Source of the DNA: DATJHM01 sp035493895
GTDB lineage: Bacteria > Chloroflexota > Ktedonobacteria > Ktedonobacterales > Ktedonobacteraceae
Direction: 5' to 3'
Assembly (NCBI GenBank): GCA_035493895.1
Contig: DATJHM010000160.1
Coordinates: 1-64,000 of the forward strand
Length of the DNA: 64,000 bases
Positions 34,595 to 42,775 of this stretch are shown here, in pieces (position 1 is the first letter of the stretch; each line of letters begins with the position of its first letter). Under the pieces are notes generated by a model that was not told the DNA's origin, made no database searches, and saw only the letters and a list, made by a program, of their open reading frames with translations. Position numbers and translations under genes: made by a program.

Positions 34595-36118
34595 TTAATA
34601 AGAGCGTAGTAACAAGCCAAGACGAGCGACATCGGGGCTCTGAGCGTACGTGCTGCCTTTAAGTTGCTGATAAAGACCAAAGATCAGAGAGACCTTGATA
34701 TTGGACTGAATGGCCTTTGAAACCGTGAGAGCGCTCAAAGCATAAGCGGTCGCATCCGCGAATTCAGTTTTATAGATATGAGCTTTAGCCCGGTAGATAT
34801 CCAGATGGGCCAGGCGTCTTGCCTGCCCATCGAGCATCAGGCCGTGAGCAGCAATATCCAGTTCGCGAAGTGCATCGTCCGGCTTGCGTAAAGCGAGAAA
34901 TGCCTCTGCCCGTTCAACATGATGCCAATCGGCGCTAAACCTGACAAAATTCTCATCTTCCTCATAGGGTCCAGCATAGGCCAGTTGTCCAGAGTCATCG
35001 AGCATAGCCAGAGCTTTTTTTTGCTCGCTTATGCTCTGAGAGAGATGAGCATGGACGTGACCGGCGACCTGAAAAACGAGACCCTTCAAAGGAGAGCGGG
35101 CTGATCGGGCATAAGGGCATGCAGCGTTTAAATCTATCAATGCTGCTTCGAGATTTTCTTGCTCAAAGCTAATGAAGCTACGTCGTAGCAACGAAGAGGC
35201 CATAAGTTCATTGTTCTCCAGACCACGAGCCAGCTTCACGGCGCGATTTGCATAGAAGAAGGCGCCGTGATAGTTACACTGATCGCGCGCAATCGTAGAG
35301 GCGAGCTGATAATAGCGTGTGAGCAATTCCAGCCCCTGTTGTTTTTGCATGCCACGGGCTTCAAGGAGAGTAGCGCTCAGATCGCGCAACAGTTCAGAAA
35401 TTTCCCTCATGGGATCAAGCAGAGAGCTGGTGTAGTAGCCATTCCAGTAGAACGGAAGAGACTCGCGGAAGCGATTGATCGAGACCATCTCCAGGTGCCA
35501 TGGGGCCACAGCTTGTTTTGTGAGATGAGCTGCGCCCACATCCGCAGTATAATGCAGACTATCCAGGCCAAGGAGAGCAGGCGTAATACCGAGAATAAAA
35601 GCCAACGCACGTCGACGAGAAATTGAGTCCAGAGATTCGTTATTATTTTCCATACCTCGCACCGCCACATCTGAAATATTCAACGCTATACCTAAACCGG
35701 CTTGAGTCCATGAAGGGTTACTCTGTTTCTTCTGTTCGCGATAATACTTGACGACCTGACCGGGATTGGGATAGCCATCGCAGCCAGCCAGAAAGGCCGG
35801 ATAGCCCTCCCGCAACCACCAGCAAGAGGGAGTTGCGGGAGCCGTGTGCAGGGAATCTAAGCCCATCAGAACAGGAGGAATAGCAAGAAGAGAGATCAAG
35901 CGACGGCGGAGAGACATTGAATCCAGACCAGTTTTTTTACTTTCCATCCCACGTACCGCCACATCAGTCATGCCCAGTTTATGTGCAAGGTTGATTGGTT
36001 TTAATCCTTCACGTTCGCGATAAAAGTGACAGACTTGCCCCGGGTCGGGGTATCCCTCGTCACCTACAGCAAAGGAACCATACCCTTCTTCGATCCACCA
36101 CGGTGATTTACTGGACAT
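34595..36118 (-). CDS. Regulator with duplicated HTH region and TPR-like C-terminus
   Basis: The 507-residue protein starts with two similar units of about 88 residues. Each has a WW-x-EGY segment, then GYP(D/N)PGQV, a YRE segment, a helix-turn-helix-like part ending DVAVRGME, and a conserved (L/I)SRRR-type segment ending GLDSLH. The remaining 300 residues are alpha-helical repeats (LEARGMQKQQGLELLTRYYQ, LIDLNAACPYARSA, ALRELDIAAHGLML) typical of TPR-containing XRE-type regulators. I prefer ATG 36118, with AAAGG upstream, over a GTG six codons earlier. It lies between two methyltransferase genes on the same strand. DNA targets and signals are unknown; the TPR part may bind a peptide or protein. 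Confidence 0.8.
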   Translation of the reverse strand: MSSKSPWWIEEGYGSFAVGDEGYPDPGQVCHFYREREGLKPINLAHKLGMTDVAVRGMESKKTGLDSMSLRRRLISLLAIPPVLMGLDSLHTAPATPSCWWLREGYPAFLAGCDGYPNPGQVVKYYREQKKQSNPSWTQAGLGIALNISDVAVRGMENNNESLDSISRRRALAFILGITPALLGLDSLHYTADVGAAHLTKQAVAPWHLEMVSINRFRESLPFYWNGYYTSSLLDPMREISELLRDLSATLLEARGMQKQQGLELLTRYYQLASTIARDQCNYHGAFFYANRAVKLARGLENNELMASSLLRRSFISFEQENLEAALIDLNAACPYARSARSPLKGLVFQVAGHVHAHLSQSISEQKKALAMLDDSGQLAYAGPYEEDENFVRFSADWHHVERAEAFLALRKPDDALRELDIAAHGLMLDGQARRLAHLDIYRAKAHIYKTEFADATAYALSALTVSKAIQSNIKVSLIFGLYQQLKGSTYAQSPDVARLGLLLRSY

Positions 36119-36188
36119 CAATCCTACCTTTGCCACTTACCAACGATACACCCACACAGACCTTTTTTCTACACAAACATCATCCTGA

Positions 36189-37058
36189 TTACATCACCCC
36201 AGCGGGCGCCTCGCCCCAGACAGTCAGGAAATACCAGAGACCATAATAAGTATCCGAGAGGAGATTAATCGTCGCCTCCCGGTAGAGAACATCAAAACGA
36301 TCTTCAGTCACCACCTCCATCTTCAGCAAAAATGGTTTGATCAACTGCATCAGAACGGCAAAACTGGCATAGTTATCCTGAGAAGCTTTTGAGCCCTGGG
36401 AAAGATCAATCACATGGGCGCGCTGCTGCACCTGTTGATAGCCGACCTGACGGAGCATATGGCTCAGCATAGCCGTAGTTCCAGAGTAGTAGCCATGAGC
36501 AGAAGAACCATATCCAGCTTTATAGAGAGCAAGCATATTTAAACGGAGGAGTTCCTCATATGCTGCGCTATTCGTCACAATAAGCTCTGAAATGGTGATG
36601 CGCATAACACCACCGGGACGCAACACACGCAGACAGGACTGTAATAATGTCGGCCACGCACTGATCGGAACGCGGTCGTCGATAAATTGAGCATTCACTA
36701 AATCGAACGTGTGATCAGAAAAATCCAGGCCATGCAGTGCATCCATCACCTGAAAATCGACATTTTCCAGATTTTGTGCCTGCGCCTGAGCCTGTGCATA
36801 ACGTATATTTGTACGATTTGGATCAATACCCACCACCTCAATCTGAGCATACGTGAAAGCAACTTCTAATGCCCAGATTCCCGGCCCGCAGGCAATGTCT
36901 AAAATACGCTGAATAGAGGACAGGCCACATCTCTCAGGAAAGAGGCCGCCCACATTGTCTATCATCAACTGTTGCCGTTTTGTGATACGCGCTACCTCAG
37001 CCGCGCTATTGAACTGTCCTGAGACAAACGGCCCTTGCTCAGTATCCTGTTGCCCCAT
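36189..37058 (-). CDS. Class I SAM-dependent methyltransferase
   Basis: The 289-residue protein has canonical motifs: ILDIACGPGIWALEVA (motif I), VVGIDPNRTNIRYAQAQA, VMDALHGLDFSDHTFDLVN and CLRVLRPGGVMRIT. It is intact where the related protein at 33267-34115 is altered. Methylation substrate is unknown; the family includes small-molecule and natural-product methyltransferases. ATG 37058 follows TAGGAG by nine bases, and the preceding GTG is not needed. It is upstream of the duplicated-HTH regulator on the same strand (70-base gap), so joint transcription is likely. Confidence 0.88.
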   Translation of the reverse strand: MGQQDTEQGPFVSGQFNSAAEVARITKRQQLMIDNVGGLFPERCGLSSIQRILDIACGPGIWALEVAFTYAQIEVVGIDPNRTNIRYAQAQAQAQNLENVDFQVMDALHGLDFSDHTFDLVNAQFIDDRVPISAWPTLLQSCLRVLRPGGVMRITISELIVTNSAAYEELLRLNMLALYKAGYGSSAHGYYSGTTAMLSHMLRQVGYQQVQQRAHVIDLSQGSKASQDNYASFAVLMQLIKPFLLKMEVVTEDRFDVLYREATINLLSDTYYGLWYFLTVWGEAPAGVM

Positions 37059-37187
37059 CACTCACTACTCCTACAACACTGAGGATTTTACGAACGTTCA
37101 CCCCCATATGCGATATATTCAGAGGCTCTCTCTTCCTCATCAGGGGAACGTAAACGATGTATATTTATTTTACATGCATCATACATT

Positions 37188-37214
37188 ATTTACATCGTCT
37201 AAATATATGTAAAT
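37188..37214. promoter_or_regulatory. AT-rich operator-like dyad upstream of the methyltransferase
   Basis: ATTTACAT at 37188-37195 and ATGTAAAT at 37207-37214 form a perfect inverted repeat with an 11-base spacer, about 130-155 bases before the methyltransferase start. It lies in the only AT-rich stretch between this gene and the end of the LuxR gene. Regulator binding is inferred. Confidence 0.4.
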
Positions 37215-37276
37215 CATTGTGCATTTTATTTGTGATAACACGTTAAAAAACAGTAGCGCGGTTATGAATGCTCTCA

Positions 37277-39988
37277 TCAGGAGAGAAGATGATGATCGAT
37301 TGCATAGCGCATAGCAGCAGTACGAGAGGAGACAGAGAGTTTTGTATAAATAGCACGGAGATAAGAATTGACAGTCACGCGACTAATGGTTAAAAGTTCG
37401 GCAATTTGCGCATTACTTTTCCCCATAGCAAGCAGGCGAAGAACTTCCAATTCGCGTCTGGTCAGACTGGAGAGAGCCCCTTCCAACGCCAGCGGTCCTG
37501 ATTTAGAAGATGGGAGGAGCTCAAGCACATCTGAATTGAGGGCCGTTTCCCGTAGATCCAGAACTTGCGCAACGCTCAGACGTGCGCCCTCAGCCGACAG
37601 AGCGGCAAGCGCAGCTTCTCCCAGATGTTTGCGGAGGAGGATATGAGTGGCTTCGTAATCAACCATCTCTGTTGGAGAAAGAGGAGCACGGATCTCCTCA
37701 CGCAAGGCCGTAGCCTTTCGCCAGAGCAGGGCGGCCCAGCGTAGCTCTTTCAGCAACACGGCGACCTCTGCCAGCAGAGAGAGAAAGACAGCACAAAACC
37801 AGCGATCACGTTCATCTTTGATAGTTGCAACAACATGCGCACTCAACGTATGCGCAAGCTCCGTCTGCTGGAGATGGGCCGAGATTCTCGCCAGCCAGAG
37901 CGTTGCGTGCACAATACCCTGCACCTCACCCACCGTAGTATGATCGGCGAGGGCATCCTGTGCATACTGAAGTGCCCCCCCCACATCCCCCTGCCGCCAG
38001 ACGATCCCTGCCATCATCGTCAACAACCAGGCAACGTTCCAGGATGTATTGCTCGAACGGGATAGCGCCAGACTCTCCTCACAAAACTGGCGAGCTTTTT
38101 GATAATCCCCTTGTGCATACACCACTTCCGCCAGACGCCTGTACGTTTGCACTAAAGAAAAAGGATTTTGCATCTTCCGCACAAGCAACAGGCATGTTTC
38201 AAAATGTTGATAAGCACTGGTATAATCGGCCATATAGAAAGCCGAGAGGCCCAGACAATTGAGCGAGAGGCCCCTGGCAAAATCATCATTTAAGCGATCC
38301 GCAAATTGTAGAGCCTCTTCAGCAAAAGCAGAGGCTTCTGTATAGGCATTTTTTCGCCGGGCACAGGACTCTAAGAGCCAGCAAGCCTGCATACAGCCCC
38401 GTAGCAAGGCGAGTTGGCGATAGAGCGCCAGACTCCTGCGCCCAAACATTTCCGCCTGTTCCCGATCTTCCAAATAGTCGAGCAAAATGCCATAATGCAA
38501 GAGAACTTTCGCACGCGCCTGCTCAGAAATGCGCTGATCAGTCTGATCAAGAAAGGGCAAGACAGAGCCCAGAAAGCGTTGCCCCTCACGAAAATACTCG
38601 TGTATCAGCAAATAGCCCTGTAAGGACCAGAAGAGTCCGGTCGCCCCGGCAAGGCGTAGCGCTTTCTCATACTCTTCATGCTCAATAAACCAGCGTAAAG
38701 CCTGGCGCAAATTGTTCAGCTCATGTTCAACCTGACCGAGTGCAGAGAGCTGATAGCTTCCGTAGAGCCGAGATTCAATGATTTCCATCCAGCGCAAAAA
38801 ATGGTCAGCGTGCTGATTTCTGATCGTCGCCTCTTCCTCTTTATCGGCAGCCAGACATTCCAGGCCATAGTCACGGATCGTTTCCATCATCAGCAAATAT
38901 GGCTCACCGCCCGGCAGATCAACCCGATAGATCAGACTTTTATTGAGCAGAGCAGTCAGGCCATCAAGCACGCTGAAAGAAAGATCATGATCAATCTGGC
39001 AGATTGCTTCAGCGGCTTCTACGGTGAAACTACAACCAAAGACAGAAAGGCGACGAAAGAGACGCTTCTCATCAGCAGAAAGAATTTCATAGCTCCATTT
39101 GACCGTATTGCGCAGCGTTTGTTGGCGTACATCCAGATCCCTGCTACCGTCCGTCAGCACTTGCAAGCTGTGCTCTAAGCGGCGCAAGAGATCCTGGGGA
39201 GACATGAGCTTGAGGCGAGGCGCAGCTAACTCTATGGCTAAAGGCAAGCCATCCAGGCGCACACAGATCGCAGCAAGGGTTGCAGCGTTCTGCTCATCCG
39301 GCACAAAATCATACTTTGCCGCCTGTGCGCGCTGCACGAAAAGGGCAATAGAGGGATAGAGAGAAAGCTGATCGGATGGCGGGAGATGTTTGAGATCGGG
39401 AAGATTTAAGGGAGGCACCGCGAATTCATATTCGCCCTGTACACGCAGAACGGCACGGCTCGTCACGACTATTTTGAGACGGGGGCAGGCTTTGAGTAAC
39501 GCAACAACATCCATTGCGGCCTCAAGCACATGCTCAAAATTATCCAGTAACAACACCAATTGCTTCTCGTGCAGATTTGCTATGAGCAGATCTAAAAGAG
39601 GTTGCTCCTTGCCATTCTGGATACCCAATGCAGAAGTAATCGTCAGGAGGACCTGTAACGCATTGGTGCAGGCGGCCAGAGGAACAAAATAGACACCATC
39701 GACAAAATAGGAACGCAGATCATTGATAACCGCTACAGCCAAGCGTGTTTTCCCAATGCCTCCGGCCCCACTAAACGTTAAGAGCCGTACCTCTGGTCGC
39801 AATAACAACGTACGGGCAATCTCATACTCTTTCTCACGCCCCACAAATGATGTCAGCAAGGTAGGCATATTCGCCGAACTGAGGGAAAAAGAATGCTCAT
39901 GAGCAACTCTCACCAATAGAGATTCATCCTGCATATGAACTTGAGGCTGCTTCTCCCCGTTTTGCTGCCACTCCCACTCATCATTCAT
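37277..39988 (-). CDS. LuxR-family regulator with NB-ARC ATPase and TPR domains
   Basis: The 903-residue protein combines an NB-ARC-type ATPase, TPR-like repeats and a C-terminal LuxR DNA-binding domain. The ATPase has the P-loop GAGGIGKTR at about residue 75, Walker B LVLLLDNFEHV and GLPLAIELAAPRL. Helical repeats cover about 430-800 (LSLNCLGLSAFYMADYTSAY, YQKARQFCEESLAL). The last 65 residues, LTRRELEVLRLLAMGKSNAQ onwards, form the HTH. Such proteins resemble MalT/AfsR/SARP-type switches that need ATP and an inducer. GAGGAT lies before ATG 39988. It is the last gene of a same-strand group with methyltransferases and the XRE-type regulator, but has its own upstream region. Confidence 0.93.
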   Translation of the reverse strand: MNDEWEWQQNGEKQPQVHMQDESLLVRVAHEHSFSLSSANMPTLLTSFVGREKEYEIARTLLLRPEVRLLTFSGAGGIGKTRLAVAVINDLRSYFVDGVYFVPLAACTNALQVLLTITSALGIQNGKEQPLLDLLIANLHEKQLVLLLDNFEHVLEAAMDVVALLKACPRLKIVVTSRAVLRVQGEYEFAVPPLNLPDLKHLPPSDQLSLYPSIALFVQRAQAAKYDFVPDEQNAATLAAICVRLDGLPLAIELAAPRLKLMSPQDLLRRLEHSLQVLTDGSRDLDVRQQTLRNTVKWSYEILSADEKRLFRRLSVFGCSFTVEAAEAICQIDHDLSFSVLDGLTALLNKSLIYRVDLPGGEPYLLMMETIRDYGLECLAADKEEEATIRNQHADHFLRWMEIIESRLYGSYQLSALGQVEHELNNLRQALRWFIEHEEYEKALRLAGATGLFWSLQGYLLIHEYFREGQRFLGSVLPFLDQTDQRISEQARAKVLLHYGILLDYLEDREQAEMFGRRSLALYRQLALLRGCMQACWLLESCARRKNAYTEASAFAEEALQFADRLNDDFARGLSLNCLGLSAFYMADYTSAYQHFETCLLLVRKMQNPFSLVQTYRRLAEVVYAQGDYQKARQFCEESLALSRSSNTSWNVAWLLTMMAGIVWRQGDVGGALQYAQDALADHTTVGEVQGIVHATLWLARISAHLQQTELAHTLSAHVVATIKDERDRWFCAVFLSLLAEVAVLLKELRWAALLWRKATALREEIRAPLSPTEMVDYEATHILLRKHLGEAALAALSAEGARLSVAQVLDLRETALNSDVLELLPSSKSGPLALEGALSSLTRRELEVLRLLAMGKSNAQIAELLTISRVTVNSYLRAIYTKLSVSSRTAAMRYAIDHHLLS

Positions 39989-40122
39989 CTCTTGATCCTC
40001 TTCGCCCAACTCTCACCATCCCAACGAGCTAACAAGCGTCAAAAAGTAGCCAATGAGTAAATGCTATATGGAAACAAGCAAATGTACTTATATCAAAAAA
40101 GCAATCCATCTTTCCTTTTTCC

Positions 40123-40144
40123 ATTATTCATTGCCATGAATAAT
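40123..40144. promoter_or_regulatory. Dyad upstream of the LuxR-type gene
   Basis: ATTATTCA at 40123-40130 and TGAATAAT at 40137-40144 are perfect inverted repeats around a 6-base centre, about 140 bases before the regulator start. It could be an operator, for example for autoregulation, or a weak terminator of the convergent-side Kelch gene leader. The surrounding gap 39989-40268 holds no gene. Confidence 0.35.
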
Positions 40145-40268
40145 AACACTATACAACAGGTTTTTTATCATTTCAATCTTTTCGTACTCGTTTCACAGAA
40201 AATATCTGAAATACCCATAAAAACTTTTCATTGAGCATTCATTTCAAACATTCGCCCAAAAGCGTAAC

Positions 40269-41246
40269 TCAAGTCGTATGCCAGAGCCAGGTTTCGCTTT
40301 GCATCACAACAGGGGTAGGAGTATTCCCCTGCGGCACACGACTGTGTTTATCGACAGGATAGAGCTTCGCGTTTGTGCTGGCATAGATCATGAGTGTTTG
40401 CCGCGTACTATCATAGGCCGCGCTATGATAGCCTCCCGCAGGAGCGGAGACGCTATTGAGCTGGCCCCAGGCAGTACCGTTCCATTGCCAGATATCATTC
40501 AGGCCATTGAGGGCAGGATTTGCCGTGACCGAGCTGCCGCCCACCAGGATTACCTGTTGGAGGGAGGCCACGTAGGTCATCGTAGCCCAGGCGCGAGGGA
40601 GCGGGCTGGTCGAAGGTGATAGCGATTGCCATTTTTGTCCTGTCCACGTCCAGGTATCTCCATAGAGAGCAGAGCCGGATGTGCCACCGAAAAGGACCAG
40701 CTGGCGATTGGCAACGTCATACGTCAGCGTAGAACCTACGCGTTCAGGGGGTGGGGCAGGTACCGCTTGCAGGCTCCAGAGTGCGCCATTCCAGGCCCAG
40801 GTATCATTGAGCAGGCGTCCGACACGACCGCCCGAAGCTTCGCCGCCGAAGAGCACAAGGCACCGTTGCGCCTCAGAATAGGCCATCACGGCCCCGCAAC
40901 GAGCGGTAGGAGCACGTTGAGGCTGAAGTTGCGTCCAGGTTGTGCCATTCCAGAGCCAGGTATCGCCGAGCAGCAGACCGGATGTGCTCACGCCACCGAA
41001 CAGCAGGATCGTGCCATGCTGGCTATCATATGCCATACAAGCGCTGGTACGAGGAGGAGGAGACTGGGAAGGGTGAAGCTGTGTCCACGAGGAACCATCC
41101 CACGACCAGGTATCATTGAGGCCGCCACCGCCGAACAGAAGCGTGCGATTGCGTCCAACATCGTACGCCAGACAGCCTCCCTTGCGCGCAGGTGGTTGCA
41201 TGATTGCATTATGGCGTATCCATTGTGCATTTATTGTTGTATCCAT
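40269..41246 (-). CDS. Kelch-repeat beta-propeller protein
   Basis: The 325-residue protein consists almost wholly of six Kelch-type blades with the recurring pattern AYD...LLFGG...DTW.WNG..W.QL, for example TLLFGGGGLNDTWSWDGSSW. No signal peptide or membrane helix is visible, so it may be cytosolic or exported by another route. Kelch propellers bind proteins or carbohydrates. The ribosome-binding site is weak. Its start lies 67 bases after the stop of the Cys-rich Tat-type protein on the same strand, so the two are probably one operon and may act together. Confidence 0.82.
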   Translation of the reverse strand: MDTTINAQWIRHNAIMQPPARKGGCLAYDVGRNRTLLFGGGGLNDTWSWDGSSWTQLHPSQSPPPRTSACMAYDSQHGTILLFGGVSTSGLLLGDTWLWNGTTWTQLQPQRAPTARCGAVMAYSEAQRCLVLFGGEASGGRVGRLLNDTWAWNGALWSLQAVPAPPPERVGSTLTYDVANRQLVLFGGTSGSALYGDTWTWTGQKWQSLSPSTSPLPRAWATMTYVASLQQVILVGGSSVTANPALNGLNDIWQWNGTAWGQLNSVSAPAGGYHSAAYDSTRQTLMIYASTNAKLYPVDKHSRVPQGNTPTPVVMQSETWLWHTT

Positions 41247-41313
41247 GTGTGCAATTGCTTTCTTTACATAGTCACTTTTTTTCTACCGCTTGAGATTAGA
41301 TATATACCGGCGT

Positions 41314-42342
41314 TTAGCAGGTGACATGATACGTTGTAGAACCCAATGCTGGCGTAAGAGAGGAGGACTGTTGCGTCATGACATTATAGTCGCCACAGCC
41401 ACAATCGCTAATCCAGTATTGCCATACCACCGGCTTACGTCCGCCAAGAGTCGTATTTACCACAGAAGAGCCGAGTTTATTTTGCACAGTGCGCTGTGTA
41501 TTGCAGGAAAAATTGCACGGGCTACAGATATCGCCGCCACAGGTACTACAACCGCAGATCCAGAGGACAAAATCGGTTGCGGGACGATAACCGGTGCCGA
41601 GCAAACTGCTCCAATAACGGCTACTGATATACAGGCCGGGCCAGGTAGCTTTAGGAGTGATGTCATAGAGATGAGCAAGGAAACCGTTGAGCACCTGCTG
41701 ATTGCGTGTATAATTGCCAGCTGTCCAGCCGCCAAAGCCAGGTTCCAGATCGCCAAACAGCGTCATGCCACCCACATATTGAGCGTTTGGACCATGATTC
41801 CAGGCATTCCAGGCATTAGTTGCCTGCTGCTTCCCCCAATCAGAGGGCGACATACCAGCAGGGCAGGAGTTGGGTCCAACGATTCCCCAGTAGCCAAAAG
41901 TATGATCTTGCCCGGCAACACGGGCGGCGTTGAGATTGAAGTAATAGGCATCGCCCAGCGGTTGCCCGCCATAGCCAAGGCGACCAATATAGAAATGCTG
42001 CGACATATCACAGCACGTTTGTGAGCCGCTATCAGTGCCCCACTGCACGGAAAGAGCGGCATGGCTGGAAAGATGATTGCTCGTCTCCAGCGCCAGAGCG
42101 CCACCAGCCGCAACCAGGCCGCCCGTGGCCAGCATTTTCACCAGCTTGCGCCTTCTCACGCGCCTTCCCGTCTCCCGATAAATAGAATCGCGTACCTGTT
42201 GTAGCTCCAGGGCAGTGGCCCCATGCTCTTCAGCCAGAGCCAGATAGCTATCTACACAAGAAAAGCAACCAGAGGTAGCCTTACGCAGAGCCACCTTCAT
42301 AGCATCGACACGGATCTGCTCCGAACTACGTTGACGAAGCAT
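41314..42342 (-). CDS. Cys-rich exported GH25-like protein with N-terminal helical region
   Basis: The 342-residue protein has an N-terminal helical part of about 50 residues with a CFSC pair, then a Tat-like segment RRRKLVKMLATGGLVAAGG, then a domain of about 260 residues. That domain has GGMTLFGDLEPGFGGW, a lone acidic pair at a strand end, WPGLYISSRYW, TDFVLWICGC and VVWQYWISDCGCGDYN, resembling GH25/DUF1906-type barrels that cleave cell walls or glycans. It has an unusual number of cysteines, several as CxC or CxxC, suggesting disulfides or metal binding. AGGAGG precedes the ATG. The assignment to a hydrolase is tentative. Confidence 0.65.
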   Translation of the reverse strand: MLRQRSSEQIRVDAMKVALRKATSGCFSCVDSYLALAEEHGATALELQQVRDSIYRETGRRVRRRKLVKMLATGGLVAAGGALALETSNHLSSHAALSVQWGTDSGSQTCCDMSQHFYIGRLGYGGQPLGDAYYFNLNAARVAGQDHTFGYWGIVGPNSCPAGMSPSDWGKQQATNAWNAWNHGPNAQYVGGMTLFGDLEPGFGGWTAGNYTRNQQVLNGFLAHLYDITPKATWPGLYISSRYWSSLLGTGYRPATDFVLWICGCSTCGGDICSPCNFSCNTQRTVQNKLGSSVVNTTLGGRKPVVWQYWISDCGCGDYNVMTQQSSSLTPALGSTTYHVTC

Positions 42343-42775
42343 GCTTCAACTCGCCTCCTTCTCATAGCTCAATCATCAGTGCTCTCTATCATTATGAATA
42401 GCGCTGTAACATTAACCCACAGCGCCCTCATCCTCCGCCCGGACTGATTTCCAGCACATAGTTATCGTTGAGTCTGCACGTTTTAACAAACGCCATTTTC
42501 TGATTGTTTGGGGATATTCCAGCCAAATTTCCTGTATGCACCGTTGCAGCAAACAAACACAATTCTTCCATATGACCGGGCAGAGAACAAATTGCTGAAT
42601 CATACAGAGCTAAAGAGATCGCCCAAGGAGACGATTAAAGAAGGTAACAGTACACAGAAAGTACTAGTAAAACGTCGTTTGAGCGCAAAAAAAGCGAAAA
42701 GGAACGGTTCAGGTTAATGAGTAGCAGTGCAAGAAAGAACAATGGTTTCTCATTTTTAGGAAGGGAGCATAATTT
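42343..42775. other. Divergent intergenic region
   Basis: The gap between the Cys-rich protein gene and the sedolisin gene should contain both promoters. A possible 69-codon frame at about 42508-42717 has no ribosome-binding site and a low-complexity basic end, so I do not call it. No hairpin or repeat stands out. Confidence 0.35.

Noticed and set aside
40626..42024. Two long open frames opposite the Kelch and Cys-rich genes
   Set aside because: They lie opposite coding sequence with clear repeats and motifs, and read as Thr/Arg/Ala-rich low-complexity protein.
42508..42717. Possible 69-codon gene upstream of the sedolisin
   Set aside because: It would start at TTG without a ribosome-binding site, and its end is low-complexity basic sequence.
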